From: Brevundimonas sp. 357
GTDB taxonomy: Bacteria > Pseudomonadota > Alphaproteobacteria > Caulobacterales > Caulobacteraceae
Reading direction: 5' to 3'
Assembly (NCBI RefSeq): GCF_003938605.1
Contig: NZ_RHWX01000004.1
Coordinates: 159,754 to 223,753, forward strand
Length of the DNA: 64,000 nucleotides
Shown here: positions 37,292-46,438 of the stretch, in pieces
Layout of the letters: each line of letters begins with the position of its first letter
Position numbering within the stretch: the first letter of the stretch is position 1
The notes under the pieces: generated by a model
What the model saw: the letters and a program-made list of their open reading frames with translations, nothing else
What the model was told of the DNA's origin: nothing
The model's database searches: none
Program-made: the position numbers and the translations under genes

Positions 37292-38151
37292 TGTCCAGGG
37301 TCGCCTATGTAAACGGGATCTATCAGCCGCACGGTCAGGCCGTGGTCCATATCGAGGATCGCGGGTTCCAGTTCGCCGACGGCGTCTACGAGGTCTGGTC
37401 GGTATTCGACGGCAAGCTGGCTGACTATCAGGGTCACCTGAGCCGATTGGCCCGTAGTCTGACGGAACTGCGGATCGACATTCCCATGTCGGCCGACTCT
37501 CTGGGCATCGTGCTGCGTGAGACGATCCGCCGGAACCGGGTGCGGAACGGCATCGTCTACATCCAGATCACGCGCGGCACCGCGCCGCGAGACCACGCCT
37601 TTCCGCAGGATGTGGCGCCCAGCGTCATCATCACCGCCAAGTCGATCGACCTGAGGAAGGGCGAGGCCCTGGCCGCCAGGGGCGCGGCCGGCGTCACCCA
37701 CCCCGACATGCGCTGGGGCCGTTGCGACATCAAGACGGTCGGCCTTCTGCCCAACGCTCTGGCCAAGCAGGCGGCGCGCGAGCGCGGCGCCTATGAGGCC
37801 ATATTGTTCGATGAAATGGGTATGGTGACGGAAGGCTCATCGACCAACGCCTGGATCATCGATGAGAACGGCAAGCTGCGGACCCGCGACACCCAGGCCA
37901 ACATCCTGCGCGGCATCACCCGCGCGGCGATTCTGAAGCTGGTCGAGGCCGAAGGGATCGAACTGGACGAACGCGCCTTCAGCGTCGAGGAAGCCAAGCG
38001 CGCCCGCGAAGTCTTCGTCACGGCGGCCAGTTCCTTCGTCATGCCGATCGTTTCGCTGGACGGAACCCGCATCGGCGACGGCAAGCCCGGCCCGGTGGCG
38101 ACCCGCCTGCGCGAGATTTATCTGGAACAGGCGCGCCGCGAGGCCATTTAA
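37291..38151 (+). CDS. dat: D-amino-acid aminotransferase
   Basis: A 286-residue fold-type IV PLP enzyme, interconverting D-alanine, D-glutamate and their keto acids for peptidoglycan. The PLP lysine is Lys 148 in RCDIKTVGLLPN. The N-terminal VNGIYQPHGQAVVHIEDRG and the EGSSTNAWII phosphate cup match Dat proteins (about 283). Branched-chain aminotransferase or aminodeoxychorismate lyase is less likely given those motifs. It is coupled to ntrX by a TGATG junction, as in Caulobacter. Confidence 0.9.
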   Translation: MSRVAYVNGIYQPHGQAVVHIEDRGFQFADGVYEVWSVFDGKLADYQGHLSRLARSLTELRIDIPMSADSLGIVLRETIRRNRVRNGIVYIQITRGTAPRDHAFPQDVAPSVIITAKSIDLRKGEALAARGAAGVTHPDMRWGRCDIKTVGLLPNALAKQAARERGAYEAILFDEMGMVTEGSSTNAWIIDENGKLRTRDTQANILRGITRAAILKLVEAEGIELDERAFSVEEAKRAREVFVTAASSFVMPIVSLDGTRIGDGKPGPVATRLREIYLEQARREAI

Positions 38152-38260
38152 GGCGTTGCCGCACCGGCGGGGGCGTGGCTAAGGTCGCGAACGCGGGCCG
38201 CGTCTCGCCACGCGGCCATTCCGCCGTTGATGAAAAGACCAAGAACAGGATCAACCTGCC

Positions 38261-38506
38261 ATGTCGCAAGACAAACGACAGAACCTCCAGGACACCTTCC
38301 TGAACAGCGTCCGCAAGACGAAGACCCCGCTGACCATCTTCCTGGTGAACGGCGTCAAGCTTCAGGGCATCGTCACCTGGTTCGACAACTTCTGTGTGCT
38401 GCTGCGTCGCGATGGCCAATCGCAGCTGGTCTACAAGCACGCCATCTCGACCATCATGCCGTCCGCGCCCGTGCAACTGTACGAGCCCGACGCCGAAGAA
38501 GACTGA
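38261..38506 (+). CDS. hfq: RNA chaperone Hfq
   Basis: An 81-residue Sm-like protein forming a hexamer that pairs small RNAs with mRNAs. Sm1 is [21 protein letters not shown] (in parts) and Sm2 is [11 protein letters not shown], with the proximal-site residues intact. The C-terminal tail is short and acidic (EPDAEED), as in other alphaproteobacteria. ATG 38261 follows an AGGATCAACC stretch. hflX starts directly after its stop codon. Confidence 0.97.
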   Translation: MSQDKRQNLQDTFLNSVRKTKTPLTIFLVNGVKLQGIVTWFDNFCVLLRRDGQSQLVYKHAISTIMPSAPVQLYEPDAEED

Positions 38507-39820
38507 TTGACCTCCAAACTCATTGACCACGCCGTCCCGCTGATCCGGGCCGTCGTCATCCACCCAGACCGCCGCGGCGACAACGCCCGCCACGCGACCG
38601 AGCGCCTGGAAGAAGCCGTGGGCCTGGCCCAGGCGCTGGACCTCGACGTGCGGGCGCAGGAGATCGTGCGCCTGCGCTCGGTTACGCCCGCCACCCTGAT
38701 CGGTCGAGGCAAGCTGGAAGAGATTGCAGCGCTGATCCTGGCCGCCGACGCCGAAGCGGTCGTCGTCGACGATCAGCTGACGCCGGTGCAGCAGCGCAAC
38801 CTGGAGCGCTTCTGGGATATCAAGGTCATCGACCGGACGGGCTTGATCCTAGAAATCTTCGGCCGCCGCGCACGCACTCGCGAGGGGCGGCTGCAGGTCG
38901 AACTGGCCCGCTTGGAATACGAGCGATCCCGTCTGGTCCGCACGTGGACCCACCTGGAGCGCCAGCGCGGCGGAACCGGCGGCACCGGCGGCCCCGGCGA
39001 AACCCAGATCGAGCTGGACCGGCGGATGATCGCCGACCGCATCGTGCGCCTGAAGGCCGAACTGGAAGAGGTGCGCCGCACGCGCGGCCTGCACCGCAAG
39101 GCGCGCAAACAGGTTCCGTTCCCGTCGGTCGCCCTGGTCGGATACACCAATGCGGGCAAGTCGACGCTGTTCAACCGGCTGACCGGAGCCGAGGTGATGG
39201 CCAAGGATCTGCTGTTCGCCACCCTCGACACCACCCAGCGCACCATTCGCCTGCCGCAGGGGCGACCAGCCATCATCGCCGACACCGTCGGTTTCGTCTC
39301 GGACCTGCCGCACGAACTGGTCGAGAGCTTCCGCGCCACGCTGGAAGAGGTCGGCGAGGCCGATCTGATCCTGCACGTGCGCGACATCGCCTCGCCCGAT
39401 AGCGCCGCCCAGGCCAAGGACGTCGAGGCGGTGCTGGAGCAGATACCCACGCCCGAGGGCAAGTCGCGTCGCATCCTTGAGGTCTGGAACAAGATCGACC
39501 TGCTGGAGTCCGAAACCCGCGAAGCCGTGGTCGGTCAGGCCGAGCGCCTGGCGCGCGAGGGACAGGCCGTGGCCGTGTCCGCCTGGACCGGCGAGGGGAT
39601 CGAGACCCTGCGTGAGATCATCGCGGGCCTGATCGACGATGATCCGGAGACGCACCTGACGGTCGAGCCGCATCGCGGAGACCTGTTGGCCTGGCTCTAC
39701 GCCAACGGCCGGGTGACGGGGCGCGAGACGGATGATGAGGGTCGGGTTCACCTGACGGTCCGGTTGCATCCCGCCGCGCTGGGTCGGCTTGAACGGCTGT
39801 ATCCGGACGTGATCGACTGA
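38507..39820 (+). CDS. hflX: Ribosome-associated GTPase HflX
   Basis: A 437-residue GTPase that splits stalled ribosomes. It has the N-terminal HflX domain (about 10-190, TLIGRGKLEEIAALILA, then the GGTGGTGGPGETQIELDRR stretch) and a G domain with G1 GYTNAGKSTLFNRLTG, G3 DTVGFVSDLP and G4 NKID. The start is TTG 38507 (MTSKLIDHAVPLIRA), directly after the hfq stop, which suggests translational coupling within the conserved hfq-hflX unit. Confidence 0.94.
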   Translation: MTSKLIDHAVPLIRAVVIHPDRRGDNARHATERLEEAVGLAQALDLDVRAQEIVRLRSVTPATLIGRGKLEEIAALILAADAEAVVVDDQLTPVQQRNLERFWDIKVIDRTGLILEIFGRRARTREGRLQVELARLEYERSRLVRTWTHLERQRGGTGGTGGPGETQIELDRRMIADRIVRLKAELEEVRRTRGLHRKARKQVPFPSVALVGYTNAGKSTLFNRLTGAEVMAKDLLFATLDTTQRTIRLPQGRPAIIADTVGFVSDLPHELVESFRATLEEVGEADLILHVRDIASPDSAAQAKDVEAVLEQIPTPEGKSRRILEVWNKIDLLESETREAVVGQAERLAREGQAVAVSAWTGEGIETLREIIAGLIDDDPETHLTVEPHRGDLLAWLYANGRVTGRETDDEGRVHLTVRLHPAALGRLERLYPDVID

Positions 39821-39827
39821 TCCTGCC

Positions 39828-41456
39828 ATGCATCTGATCGAGACCATCCTCTTCCTGCTGCTGGCCGTTGTGCTGTCGGGATGGGTGGCTCGCATCACGC
39901 GCATCGCCCTGCCGCTGGTGCAGATCGCCCTGGGGGCGGGGGTGGTGCTGATCACGGGGCAGTCGGTTGATCTGAGGCCGGATGTCTTCTTCCTGTTGTT
40001 CCTGCCGCCGCTGTTGTTCGTGGACGGTTGGCGCATCCCCAAGGAAGCCCTGTTTCGGGACAAGGTGGTGATCCTGGAGTTGGCGCTGGGGCTGGTGGTC
40101 TTCACCGTCGTCGGCCTGGGCTTCTTGATCCATTGGATGATCCCGGCCATGCCGCTGGCCGTGGCCTTTGCTTTGGCGGCGATCCTATCGCCGACGGACC
40201 CGATTGCGGTGCAGGCCATCGCCGGGCGCGCGCCGATCCCCAAGCGGCTGATGCACATCTTAGAGGGCGAGTCGCTGTTGAACGACGCGACGGGTCTGAC
40301 CTGCATGCGGATCGCGGTGATCGCGGCGACCACAGGCGCCTTTTCCCTGAGCAGCGCCTTCGGAACCTTCGCCTGGCTGGCGCTGGCGGGCGTGGCGGTG
40401 GGCATCGCCGTCACCCTGTCCATCGGCCTGGTGAAGGCCTTCATCAGCCGTCGCTGGGGCGAGGACGTCGGCGGCCAGATATTGATCAGTCTGCTGATGC
40501 CGTTCGCAGCCTATCTGGCGGCCGAAGCCATCCACGCCTCGGGCATTCTGGCGGCGGTGGCGGCCGGCGTGACCATGAGCTTCACCGAGCGTCAGGGTTC
40601 CGCGTTGGCCGCGACCCGTATTCGGCGCGCCGTGGTGTGGGACACGGTGCAGTTTGTCGCCAACGGCCTGATCTTCGTCATCCTGGGCGAGCAGATGCCG
40701 TCCATCATGGCCCGCGCAGCCGAAGTGATACGCTCCACCCAGCACAGTGAGGTCTGGTGGCTGGCCGTCTATGTCTTCGCCATCGTCGCGGCATTGGCGG
40801 TTCTGCGCTTTGTCTGGGTGTGGACGTCGCTGAAGCTGACTCTGTTCCGTCGCAAGGGCCGTAGCGCGCCGCCCAAGGTGGGTCTGCGGCTGGTGGCCGT
40901 CATGTCGCTGGCCGGGGTGCGCGGCGCGATCACCCTGGCGGGCATCCTGACGCTTCCGTTCTATCTGAGCGACGGTTCGGCCATGCCGGCGCGAAATCTG
41001 GCGATCTTCTTGGCGGCGGGGGTGATCATCGTCTCCCTGGTGCTGGCGACGGTCGCCCTGCCGCGTCTTTTGAAGGGCGTGCAGCTTCCGCCCGAGGACG
41101 ATCATCAGGCCGAGGAGAACCGATCCCGCGTCGCCGCCGCCTGGGCCGCCATTCGCGCTATCGAAGATGCCCAGCACGCCATGGCCGAGGGCAAGCTGGA
41201 CCCGGACTTCTACGCCGAAACGGCGACGCGGGTGATGGAGGTCTATCGCCACCGCATCGACATGCGCGCGAGCATGGAGGCCGACGCCGTGGTCCAGGCC
41301 CGCCGCGCCGACGAGATCGAGCGCCGCCTGCGCCTGACCGGCCTAGCGGCGGAGCGTGAGGAACTGGTGCGTCTGGGCCGGCAGCGGCTGATCGACGAGG
41401 AGACGGCGCGCAAGCTGATCCGCGAGATCGACCTGCAGGAATTGCGCTACGCCTAG
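39828..41456 (+). CDS. Na+/H+ antiporter, CPA1 (NhaP-like)
   Basis: A 542-residue membrane antiporter. About a dozen transmembrane helices fill residues 1-415, including the PTDPIAVQAIAGR (about 128-140) and ESLLNDATGL (about 149-158) motifs with the ion-binding acidic residues. A cytoplasmic helical tail (about 420-542) is rich in charged residues. It probably exports Na+ or K+ in exchange for protons. It starts 8 nt after hflX. Its stop codon shares CTAG with the convergent HAD gene. Confidence 0.9.
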   Translation: MHLIETILFLLLAVVLSGWVARITRIALPLVQIALGAGVVLITGQSVDLRPDVFFLLFLPPLLFVDGWRIPKEALFRDKVVILELALGLVVFTVVGLGFLIHWMIPAMPLAVAFALAAILSPTDPIAVQAIAGRAPIPKRLMHILEGESLLNDATGLTCMRIAVIAATTGAFSLSSAFGTFAWLALAGVAVGIAVTLSIGLVKAFISRRWGEDVGGQILISLLMPFAAYLAAEAIHASGILAAVAAGVTMSFTERQGSALAATRIRRAVVWDTVQFVANGLIFVILGEQMPSIMARAAEVIRSTQHSEVWWLAVYVFAIVAALAVLRFVWVWTSLKLTLFRRKGRSAPPKVGLRLVAVMSLAGVRGAITLAGILTLPFYLSDGSAMPARNLAIFLAAGVIIVSLVLATVALPRLLKGVQLPPEDDHQAEENRSRVAAAWAAIRAIEDAQHAMAEGKLDPDFYAETATRVMEVYRHRIDMRASMEADAVVQARRADEIERRLRLTGLAAEREELVRLGRQRLIDEETARKLIREIDLQELRYA

Positions 41457-42127
41457 GCCGCTGAGGCGATCCAGACGGCCAGGTCGGCGTAACTTTCGAA
41501 CACCTGATGCGCCCCGGCCTGTTTCAGACGCTGAGGATGATCGCCGCGGATATGACCGCCCGCGCACAGGCCGACGACCGTCATGCCCGCTGCGAATCCG
41601 GCCAGGACGCCGGTAGGGCTGTCCTCGATCACCAGGGTGCGTTCCGGCGCGGCCTTCATGGTCTCAGCGGCGTACAGGAACAGGTCCGGATGCGGCTTGC
41701 CCCGGCTGACGTGGACCGCGGCGCTGAAGATCGGTCCGGCGAAGACGTTATGAGCGCCGAAATGGCGTAGGCCCAGTTCGATCCAGTCGGGCGGGCTGGA
41801 CGAGGCGATGCAGCGCCGCTTGTTGCGTCCGGCCAGGAAGGCGTCAAACCCCGCGACGGCCGTCAGGTCGCGTCGGGCGCGGTCATGACAGCGACGGGTC
41901 CACTCGGCCTGAACGCCGGGCGGGCAGGGCGCGCCCAGTCGTTCCGAAATGATCGGCTCGCAGTCCAGCCAGCGCTTGCCCAGATAGATCGCCAGGGCGT
42001 CGTCCAGCGTGGTCGGCAGGCCGATTTCGCTGAGCAGTTCGGCCATCACCGCATTATTCAACAGCTCGCTGTCGGCGATGACCCCGTCGTAGTCGAAGAT
42101 GATGAGGTCGAACGGCCCCCGGTTCAC
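41453..42127 (-). CDS. HAD-superfamily phosphatase (beta-phosphoglucomutase/Gph-like)
   Basis: A 224-residue HAD hydrolase. Motif I is FDYDGVIADSE, motif II is ASSSPP, motif III is the Lys of GKPHPD and motif IV is VIEDSPTGVLAG, with a helical cap between I and II. The substrate is unknown: phosphoglycolate, sugar phosphates and similar are possible. GTG 42127 is chosen because it overlaps the mazG stop in a GTGA junction, giving clean coupling; a longer in-frame start at 42157 lies inside mazG. Confidence 0.87.
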   Translation of the reverse strand: MNRGPFDLIIFDYDGVIADSELLNNAVMAELLSEIGLPTTLDDALAIYLGKRWLDCEPIISERLGAPCPPGVQAEWTRRCHDRARRDLTAVAGFDAFLAGRNKRRCIASSSPPDWIELGLRHFGAHNVFAGPIFSAAVHVSRGKPHPDLFLYAAETMKAAPERTLVIEDSPTGVLAGFAAGMTVVGLCAGGHIRGDHPQRLKQAGAHQVFESYADLAVWIASAA

Positions 42128-42912
42128 GCTCGCTCGGTCGCCTTGGCGGCGTCCCACAGGGCGTCCATCTCGGGCAGGTCGGACTGTTCCGGCGTGCGGC
42201 CGTCTTTCTTCAGTTCGGCCTCGATGAACTCGAAACGACGAACGAATTTGGCGTTGGCGGCGCGCAGGGCGTCTTCCGGCTCGACCTCCAGCTTGCGGGC
42301 CAGGTTGGCGACGACGAACAGCAGGTCGCCCAACTCCTCGCGGGCCTTGTCCTTGTCGCCGGCGGCGATCTCGACGCGCAGTTCCTCGACCTCTTCGGCC
42401 AGCTTGTCGAAGACCTCGTCGGTCGAGGGCCAGTCGAAGCCGACGCGGCCCGCGCGCTTGGTCAGCTTGGCCGCGCGGGTCAGGGCGGGGAGGCCGACCG
42501 GGACGTCGTCCAGCACGCCATGCTGTTCCTTGGCCTTGCGCTCGGCGGCCTTGATGTCTTCCCAGCGCGCCTTCTGGGCGGGACCGCTGGCCTTGGCGGC
42601 CTCGTCGCTGAAAACGTGCGGGTGGCGGCGAACCAGCTTGTCGGCCATGGCCTCGGCCACGTCTTCCAGGCGGAAATGCCCGGCCTCCTCAGCCATGCGC
42701 GAGTGGAAGACGACCTGAAAAAGCAGGTCGCCCAGCTCGACCCTCAGCTCGTCCATGTCGCCGCGCTCGATGGCGTCGGCGACCTCATAGGCTTCCTCGA
42801 TCGTATAGGGAGCGATGGTCTGGAAGGTCTGCTCCACGTCCCAGGGACAGCCGCCGTTCGGATCGCGCAGGCGAACCATGATGTCCTTCAGGCGGTCGAC
42901 GGGATGAGTCAT
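42124..42912 (-). CDS. mazG: Nucleoside triphosphate pyrophosphohydrolase MazG
   Basis: A 262-residue all-alpha NTP pyrophosphohydrolase that removes abnormal NTPs and can lower (p)ppGpp-related stress in E. coli. Two MazG domains are seen: the first at about 15-120 (GCPWDVEQTFQTIAPYTIEE, EVADAIERGDMDELRVELGD) and the second at about 155-245 (EVEELRVEIAAGDKDKAREE, LGDLLFVVANLARKL). The EExxE/ExxD metal-binding acidic residues are present. It directly abuts the transporter gene and overlaps the HAD gene, so the three reverse-strand genes are probably co-transcribed. Confidence 0.95.
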   Translation of the reverse strand: MTHPVDRLKDIMVRLRDPNGGCPWDVEQTFQTIAPYTIEEAYEVADAIERGDMDELRVELGDLLFQVVFHSRMAEEAGHFRLEDVAEAMADKLVRRHPHVFSDEAAKASGPAQKARWEDIKAAERKAKEQHGVLDDVPVGLPALTRAAKLTKRAGRVGFDWPSTDEVFDKLAEEVEELRVEIAAGDKDKAREELGDLLFVVANLARKLEVEPEDALRAANAKFVRRFEFIEAELKKDGRTPEQSDLPEMDALWDAAKATERA

Positions 42913-44298
42913 TCAGGCGTGTCCGGCGTCTCTTTGCGCCAGGGCGGCGCGAATTTCGTCATGCCGCTGCGGCGTCAGGGGATAGCCTTTCAGCACCCAG
43001 GCGGTGGCCGCCAATAGCAGGCCCGGCACGGCGATGAACAGGATCTGCAGGATCAGGAGCGAGAACTCGCTGTTCCCCTCCGGCCCGGGCAGGGCCTTGA
43101 ACCCGACCAAAGGCAGGATGGCGTAGGGGATCAGAGCGAAGACGTGACCCATCTTGGTCGTGGCCGACAGGATGGAGAACATCAGGCCGGTGCGGTCCAC
43201 GCCTGTCTCCAGCCGCACCTCATCGCCCGCGTCCGCCATCATGGCGCGCAGCAGGAACAGGCCCGCCGCATACGGCAGGCCGGCGATGAACATGGCGACC
43301 GCGGTCAGGGCGAAGTTGCCGCCGGGAACCAGGGTCGCGCCGACGTAGAAGACGGCGAAGATCAGGCTGGCCGCGGCCAGGGCGCGATCCTTGCCGATCT
43401 TGGTCGCCAGCCAGGCCCAGATCGGCGCCCCGACTAGGCCCGCCATGAAATAGATCAGCATGAACAGCGACGCCTGGGTGTGGTCGTAGCCCTTGATCTG
43501 GCCGAAGAAGAAGAACAGCAGCGATCCCGTGATGCCCGGCGCGATACCCAGCAGCAGGTCGGCGATCAGCAGCTTGCGCACCGTCTTCATCTTGAACAGG
43601 GCCAGATAGGCGCTTGGCCCGCCGTGCGGCGCGGCGCCGGCGTTGACGGGTTCAGGCACGGCGACCATGGCCAGGCCGATGGTCAGCGGCAGGGCGATGA
43701 TGATGGCCCAGCCCATGATCCGCACGCCGTCGGCGTAGTCGCCGATACCCGTCTTCACCACGATGGTCGGCAGGATCAGGATCAGGATCACGCCGATGAT
43801 GTTGAACACCTGCCACCAGCCGTAGACCCGGCTGCGCTGGTCATACTGCGGCGCCAGGACGGCGGCCCAACCCAGTTGGCCCAACGTCCCCATGGAGAAG
43901 CCGAGGTAGAGGACCAGCAGCCAGGCGAACAGATAGACCGGCCCGGCGCCCGGCTGGACCGTCACGAACATCATCAGCGCCGCCAGCATCAGGATCGGCG
44001 TCGCCACGGCCATCCACGGGCGATAGCGGCCCAGGCGCGTGCGCGTCTTGTCCATGCCCCAGCCGATGAAGGGATCGAACAGGATGTCGATCAGCCGCAC
44101 GGCCATGAAGACGGCGGCGACCATGCCCATCTCGATGCCGACATGGGTGGCGTAGAACTCCGGCAAGGTGACGGGCAGCGCCACGCCGAAGGCCGCCAAC
44201 GGCAGGCATGGGCCTGAGAAGGCGGCCAGGATGGCGTTGGACCGGCGCGGCGCGTCGGGCGCAGCGATGGCGGATGAAGGCGCGGCGGTTGCGGTCAT
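42913..44298 (-). CDS. MFS transporter of the GPH (sugar:cation symporter) type
   Basis: A 461-residue transporter with 12 predicted helices starting at ATG 44298 (MTATAAPSSAIAAP). The GPH/MelB features are RLIDILFDPFIGWGMDKTRTRLGRYRPWM (in parts: RLIDILFDPFIGWGMDKTR, then RLGRYRPWM), the loop with conserved Asp and Arg that links cation and sugar sites. It probably imports a glycoside with Na+ or H+; the sugar is unknown. No glycosidase is coupled; mazG and the HAD gene follow without gap. It is divergent from the VanY-like gene. Confidence 0.86.
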   Translation of the reverse strand: MTATAAPSSAIAAPDAPRRSNAILAAFSGPCLPLAAFGVALPVTLPEFYATHVGIEMGMVAAVFMAVRLIDILFDPFIGWGMDKTRTRLGRYRPWMAVATPILMLAALMMFVTVQPGAGPVYLFAWLLVLYLGFSMGTLGQLGWAAVLAPQYDQRSRVYGWWQVFNIIGVILILILPTIVVKTGIGDYADGVRIMGWAIIIALPLTIGLAMVAVPEPVNAGAAPHGGPSAYLALFKMKTVRKLLIADLLLGIAPGITGSLLFFFFGQIKGYDHTQASLFMLIYFMAGLVGAPIWAWLATKIGKDRALAAASLIFAVFYVGATLVPGGNFALTAVAMFIAGLPYAAGLFLLRAMMADAGDEVRLETGVDRTGLMFSILSATTKMGHVFALIPYAILPLVGFKALPGPEGNSEFSLLILQILFIAVPGLLLAATAWVLKGYPLTPQRHDEIRAALAQRDAGHA

Positions 44299-44419
44299 GC
44301 GGTCACGGCCCGATCGCGGCGCGAGTCGGCCGCAACCGTCACCATGCAGGTTTTCGACGCAGGCGCGAAGACCGGCGGAAGGGGTTGCGGCGACTCTCAT
44401 CCTGAGGCCTGCTGCGATC

Positions 44420-45280
44420 ATGTGGAAAGCGTCCGTCTCTCTCTTCGCCGCCCTGACCGCCGTCGCCCTAGCCGGGCAGGCGCGCGCTGAGGCGCCGGAG
44501 CCGGTTCCGACGGCCCAGATCTGCGACCGCGCGCCGGGCGCATGGGACGACACGGCCGAGGCAAACGCCATATCGCTCTACGCCTTGGAGTGGACGCCGT
44601 TTGGGCCTTCGGAACTGGGTTGGGAAGCCTATGTGCCGCTGATGCAGCAAGAGGTGGGCTCGCCCTGCGATCCGACGTCGGCGGGTTTCGCAGAGGCCCT
44701 GGCGGCGTTTCAGGGACGGTATGGGCTGACGGCCAGCGGGCGGTTCGATCAGGCGACCTTCCAGGTGCTGCGCGGCCTGTGGCAGGAGCGGAGGCCGTTC
44801 GTCATGGCGCGGGTGAGGGGAGAGTGCCCCGATCCGCCGCCCGTCGGCGACCTGGCCTATCTGACGACGGGCGAGGAACACGCTGAACGCCTGACGCGCC
44901 TGCTGCGCCGCGACGTGCTCGAGGCCTATCGTGCGATGGCGGCGGCTGCCCGCGCCGAAGTTCCTGAGATCGCCGCTGAGCCGGAACTGCTGCGTGTCTT
45001 CTCATCCTTCCGCGACCCCGCGGCTGACGCGGCGCGATGCGCGCGCGACGGCAACTGTGACGGCCTGCGTCGCGCCGTCTGTTCACCGCACCGGACGGGG
45101 ACGGCGGTCGATCTGTATGTCGGCCACCTGCAGGGCATGGGGGTCGATTCCACCGACGTTCACAGCCGTCGCCATATGAGCCAGACCCCGACCTATCGTT
45201 GGCTGGTCAAGAACGCCGGGCGGTTCGGCTTCGTACCCTACGTCTATGAGCCCTGGCACTGGGAATGGGTTGGTCGATGA
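44420..45280 (+). CDS. VanY-like D-alanyl-D-alanine carboxypeptidase (M15) with peptidoglycan-binding-like domain
   Basis: A 286-residue exported protein. ATG 44420 gives a signal peptide (about 1-23, ending GQARAE). Residues about 85-125 look like a peptidoglycan-binding helix domain (EALAAFQGRYGLTASGRFDQ). The M15 zinc site is SPHRTGTAVDLYVG (His, Asp) and EPWHWEWV (Glu, His) near the C-terminus. It probably trims peptidoglycan stem peptides in the periplasm. It overlaps the next gene by an ATGA junction, so the pair is coupled. Confidence 0.86.
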   Translation: MWKASVSLFAALTAVALAGQARAEAPEPVPTAQICDRAPGAWDDTAEANAISLYALEWTPFGPSELGWEAYVPLMQQEVGSPCDPTSAGFAEALAAFQGRYGLTASGRFDQATFQVLRGLWQERRPFVMARVRGECPDPPPVGDLAYLTTGEEHAERLTRLLRRDVLEAYRAMAAAARAEVPEIAAEPELLRVFSSFRDPAADAARCARDGNCDGLRRAVCSPHRTGTAVDLYVGHLQGMGVDSTDVHSRRHMSQTPTYRWLVKNAGRFGFVPYVYEPWHWEWVGR

Positions 45281-45741
45281 TCCGACCGCTGGCGCATGGC
45301 GAGGCGGCGCTGGCGCGCGAGGTGTTCGGGCGCGACCTGCGGCTGGACGACATCCGCTTTCTGGGCTCGCCCTGGCCGTTCGACCGCGCCTTCGTGCCGG
45401 GGCGCTGGTTTGGGCGCGACTGGATCGTCTGGCCCAAGGCGAGCCTGGCGCCGGATTTGTCGCAGGCGGCGCTGCGGACACAGGCCGTCTTCATCCATGA
45501 GCTGGTTCACGTCTGGCAGGCCCAGAACGGCGTCAACCTGCTGACCGGAAAGCTGAAGGCGGGCGACGGACCGGGCGCCTACGCCTATCCGGTGGATGAG
45601 CGCTGCGAGTGGATCGGCTTGAACATCGAGCAGCAGGCCATGGTGGTCGAGCACCGCTTTTTGCAGTCGAGGGGCGCGCGGGTTCCAGCTGATCCCGCCT
45701 TCTACGCGCGGGTTTGTCCCATCGGGTTGTCGGATTTTTGA
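45277..45741 (+). CDS. Small HELVH protein, putative metallopeptidase-like
   Basis: A 154-residue protein of unknown role. It has a zincin-like HELVH motif (residues 74-78) in FIHELVHVWQAQNG, and a possible third ligand region around YPVDERCEWIGLNIEQQ. There is no signal peptide, so it would be cytoplasmic. Similar short proteins are annotated elsewhere as vgr-related. ATG 45277 overlaps the VanY-like stop (ATGA). Coupling to a cell-wall peptidase hints at an envelope or secretion-related role. The ribosome-binding site (GGTTGG) is weak, in line with coupling. Confidence 0.72.
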   Translation: MIRPLAHGEAALAREVFGRDLRLDDIRFLGSPWPFDRAFVPGRWFGRDWIVWPKASLAPDLSQAALRTQAVFIHELVHVWQAQNGVNLLTGKLKAGDGPGAYAYPVDERCEWIGLNIEQQAMVVEHRFLQSRGARVPADPAFYARVCPIGLSDF

Positions 45742-45831
45742 GAGGAGGGGCTTGCGGCGCCGCAGCATGACGCTAAATCAGATACTGATGCAGTTACCGT
45801 ACGCATCGTTTCAGATTCAACCGGAGCCGTG

Positions 45832-46434
45832 ATGCCCAAGATTCTCGTCCTATACCACTCGACCTATGGCCACATCGAGCGCATGGCCGAGGCCGTCGCC
45901 GAAGGCGCGCGCCAGGTCGAAGGGGCCGTAGTGGACATCAAGCGCGTGCCGGAAACCGTGCCGGAAGAACTGGCCCGCAGCTCGGGCTACAAGATGGACC
46001 AGGCCGCGCCGGTCGCCACGGTGGCCGATCTGGCGAACTATGACGCCATCATCATCGGCGCCGGCACCCGCTTCGGCACGGCCGCTTCGCAGATGCGCGC
46101 CTTCCTGGATCAGACCGGCGGCCTGTGGGCGCAAGGGACGCTGCTGGGCAAGGTCGGCGGCGCCTTCACCGGCTCGGCCACCCAGCACGGCGGCCAGGAG
46201 ACGACCTTCGCCGGTCTGCACAACTACTTCCTGCACCACGGCATGGTGGTAGCGGGCCTGCCCTACGCCTTCACCGGTCAGATGCGTCTGGACGAGATCA
46301 CCGGCGGCTCGCCCTACGGCGCCACCACCATCTCGGCCCCGGACGGCTCGCGGATGCCCAGCGAAACCGAACTGGACGGCGCGCGCTTCCAAGGCAAGCA
46401 TATCGCTGCGATCGCCAAGAAACTTCACGGTTAA
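45832..46434 (+). CDS. wrbA: NAD(P)H:quinone oxidoreductase WrbA
   Basis: A 200-residue flavodoxin-like enzyme reducing quinones by two electrons with FMN and NAD(P)H. The FMN phosphate loop is [12 protein letters not shown] (about 8-19), the isoalloxazine loops are [19 protein letters not shown] and [13 protein letters not shown], and the C-terminus [13 protein letters not shown] matches WrbA. ATG 45832 is preferred to the GTG three bases upstream because GGAG lies at 45823-45826. It is followed after 4 nt by a dioxygenase gene. Confidence 0.95.
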   Translation: MPKILVLYHSTYGHIERMAEAVAEGARQVEGAVVDIKRVPETVPEELARSSGYKMDQAAPVATVADLANYDAIIIGAGTRFGTAASQMRAFLDQTGGLWAQGTLLGKVGGAFTGSATQHGGQETTFAGLHNYFLHHGMVVAGLPYAFTGQMRLDEITGGSPYGATTISAPDGSRMPSETELDGARFQGKHIAAIAKKLHG

Positions 46435-46438
46435 GATC

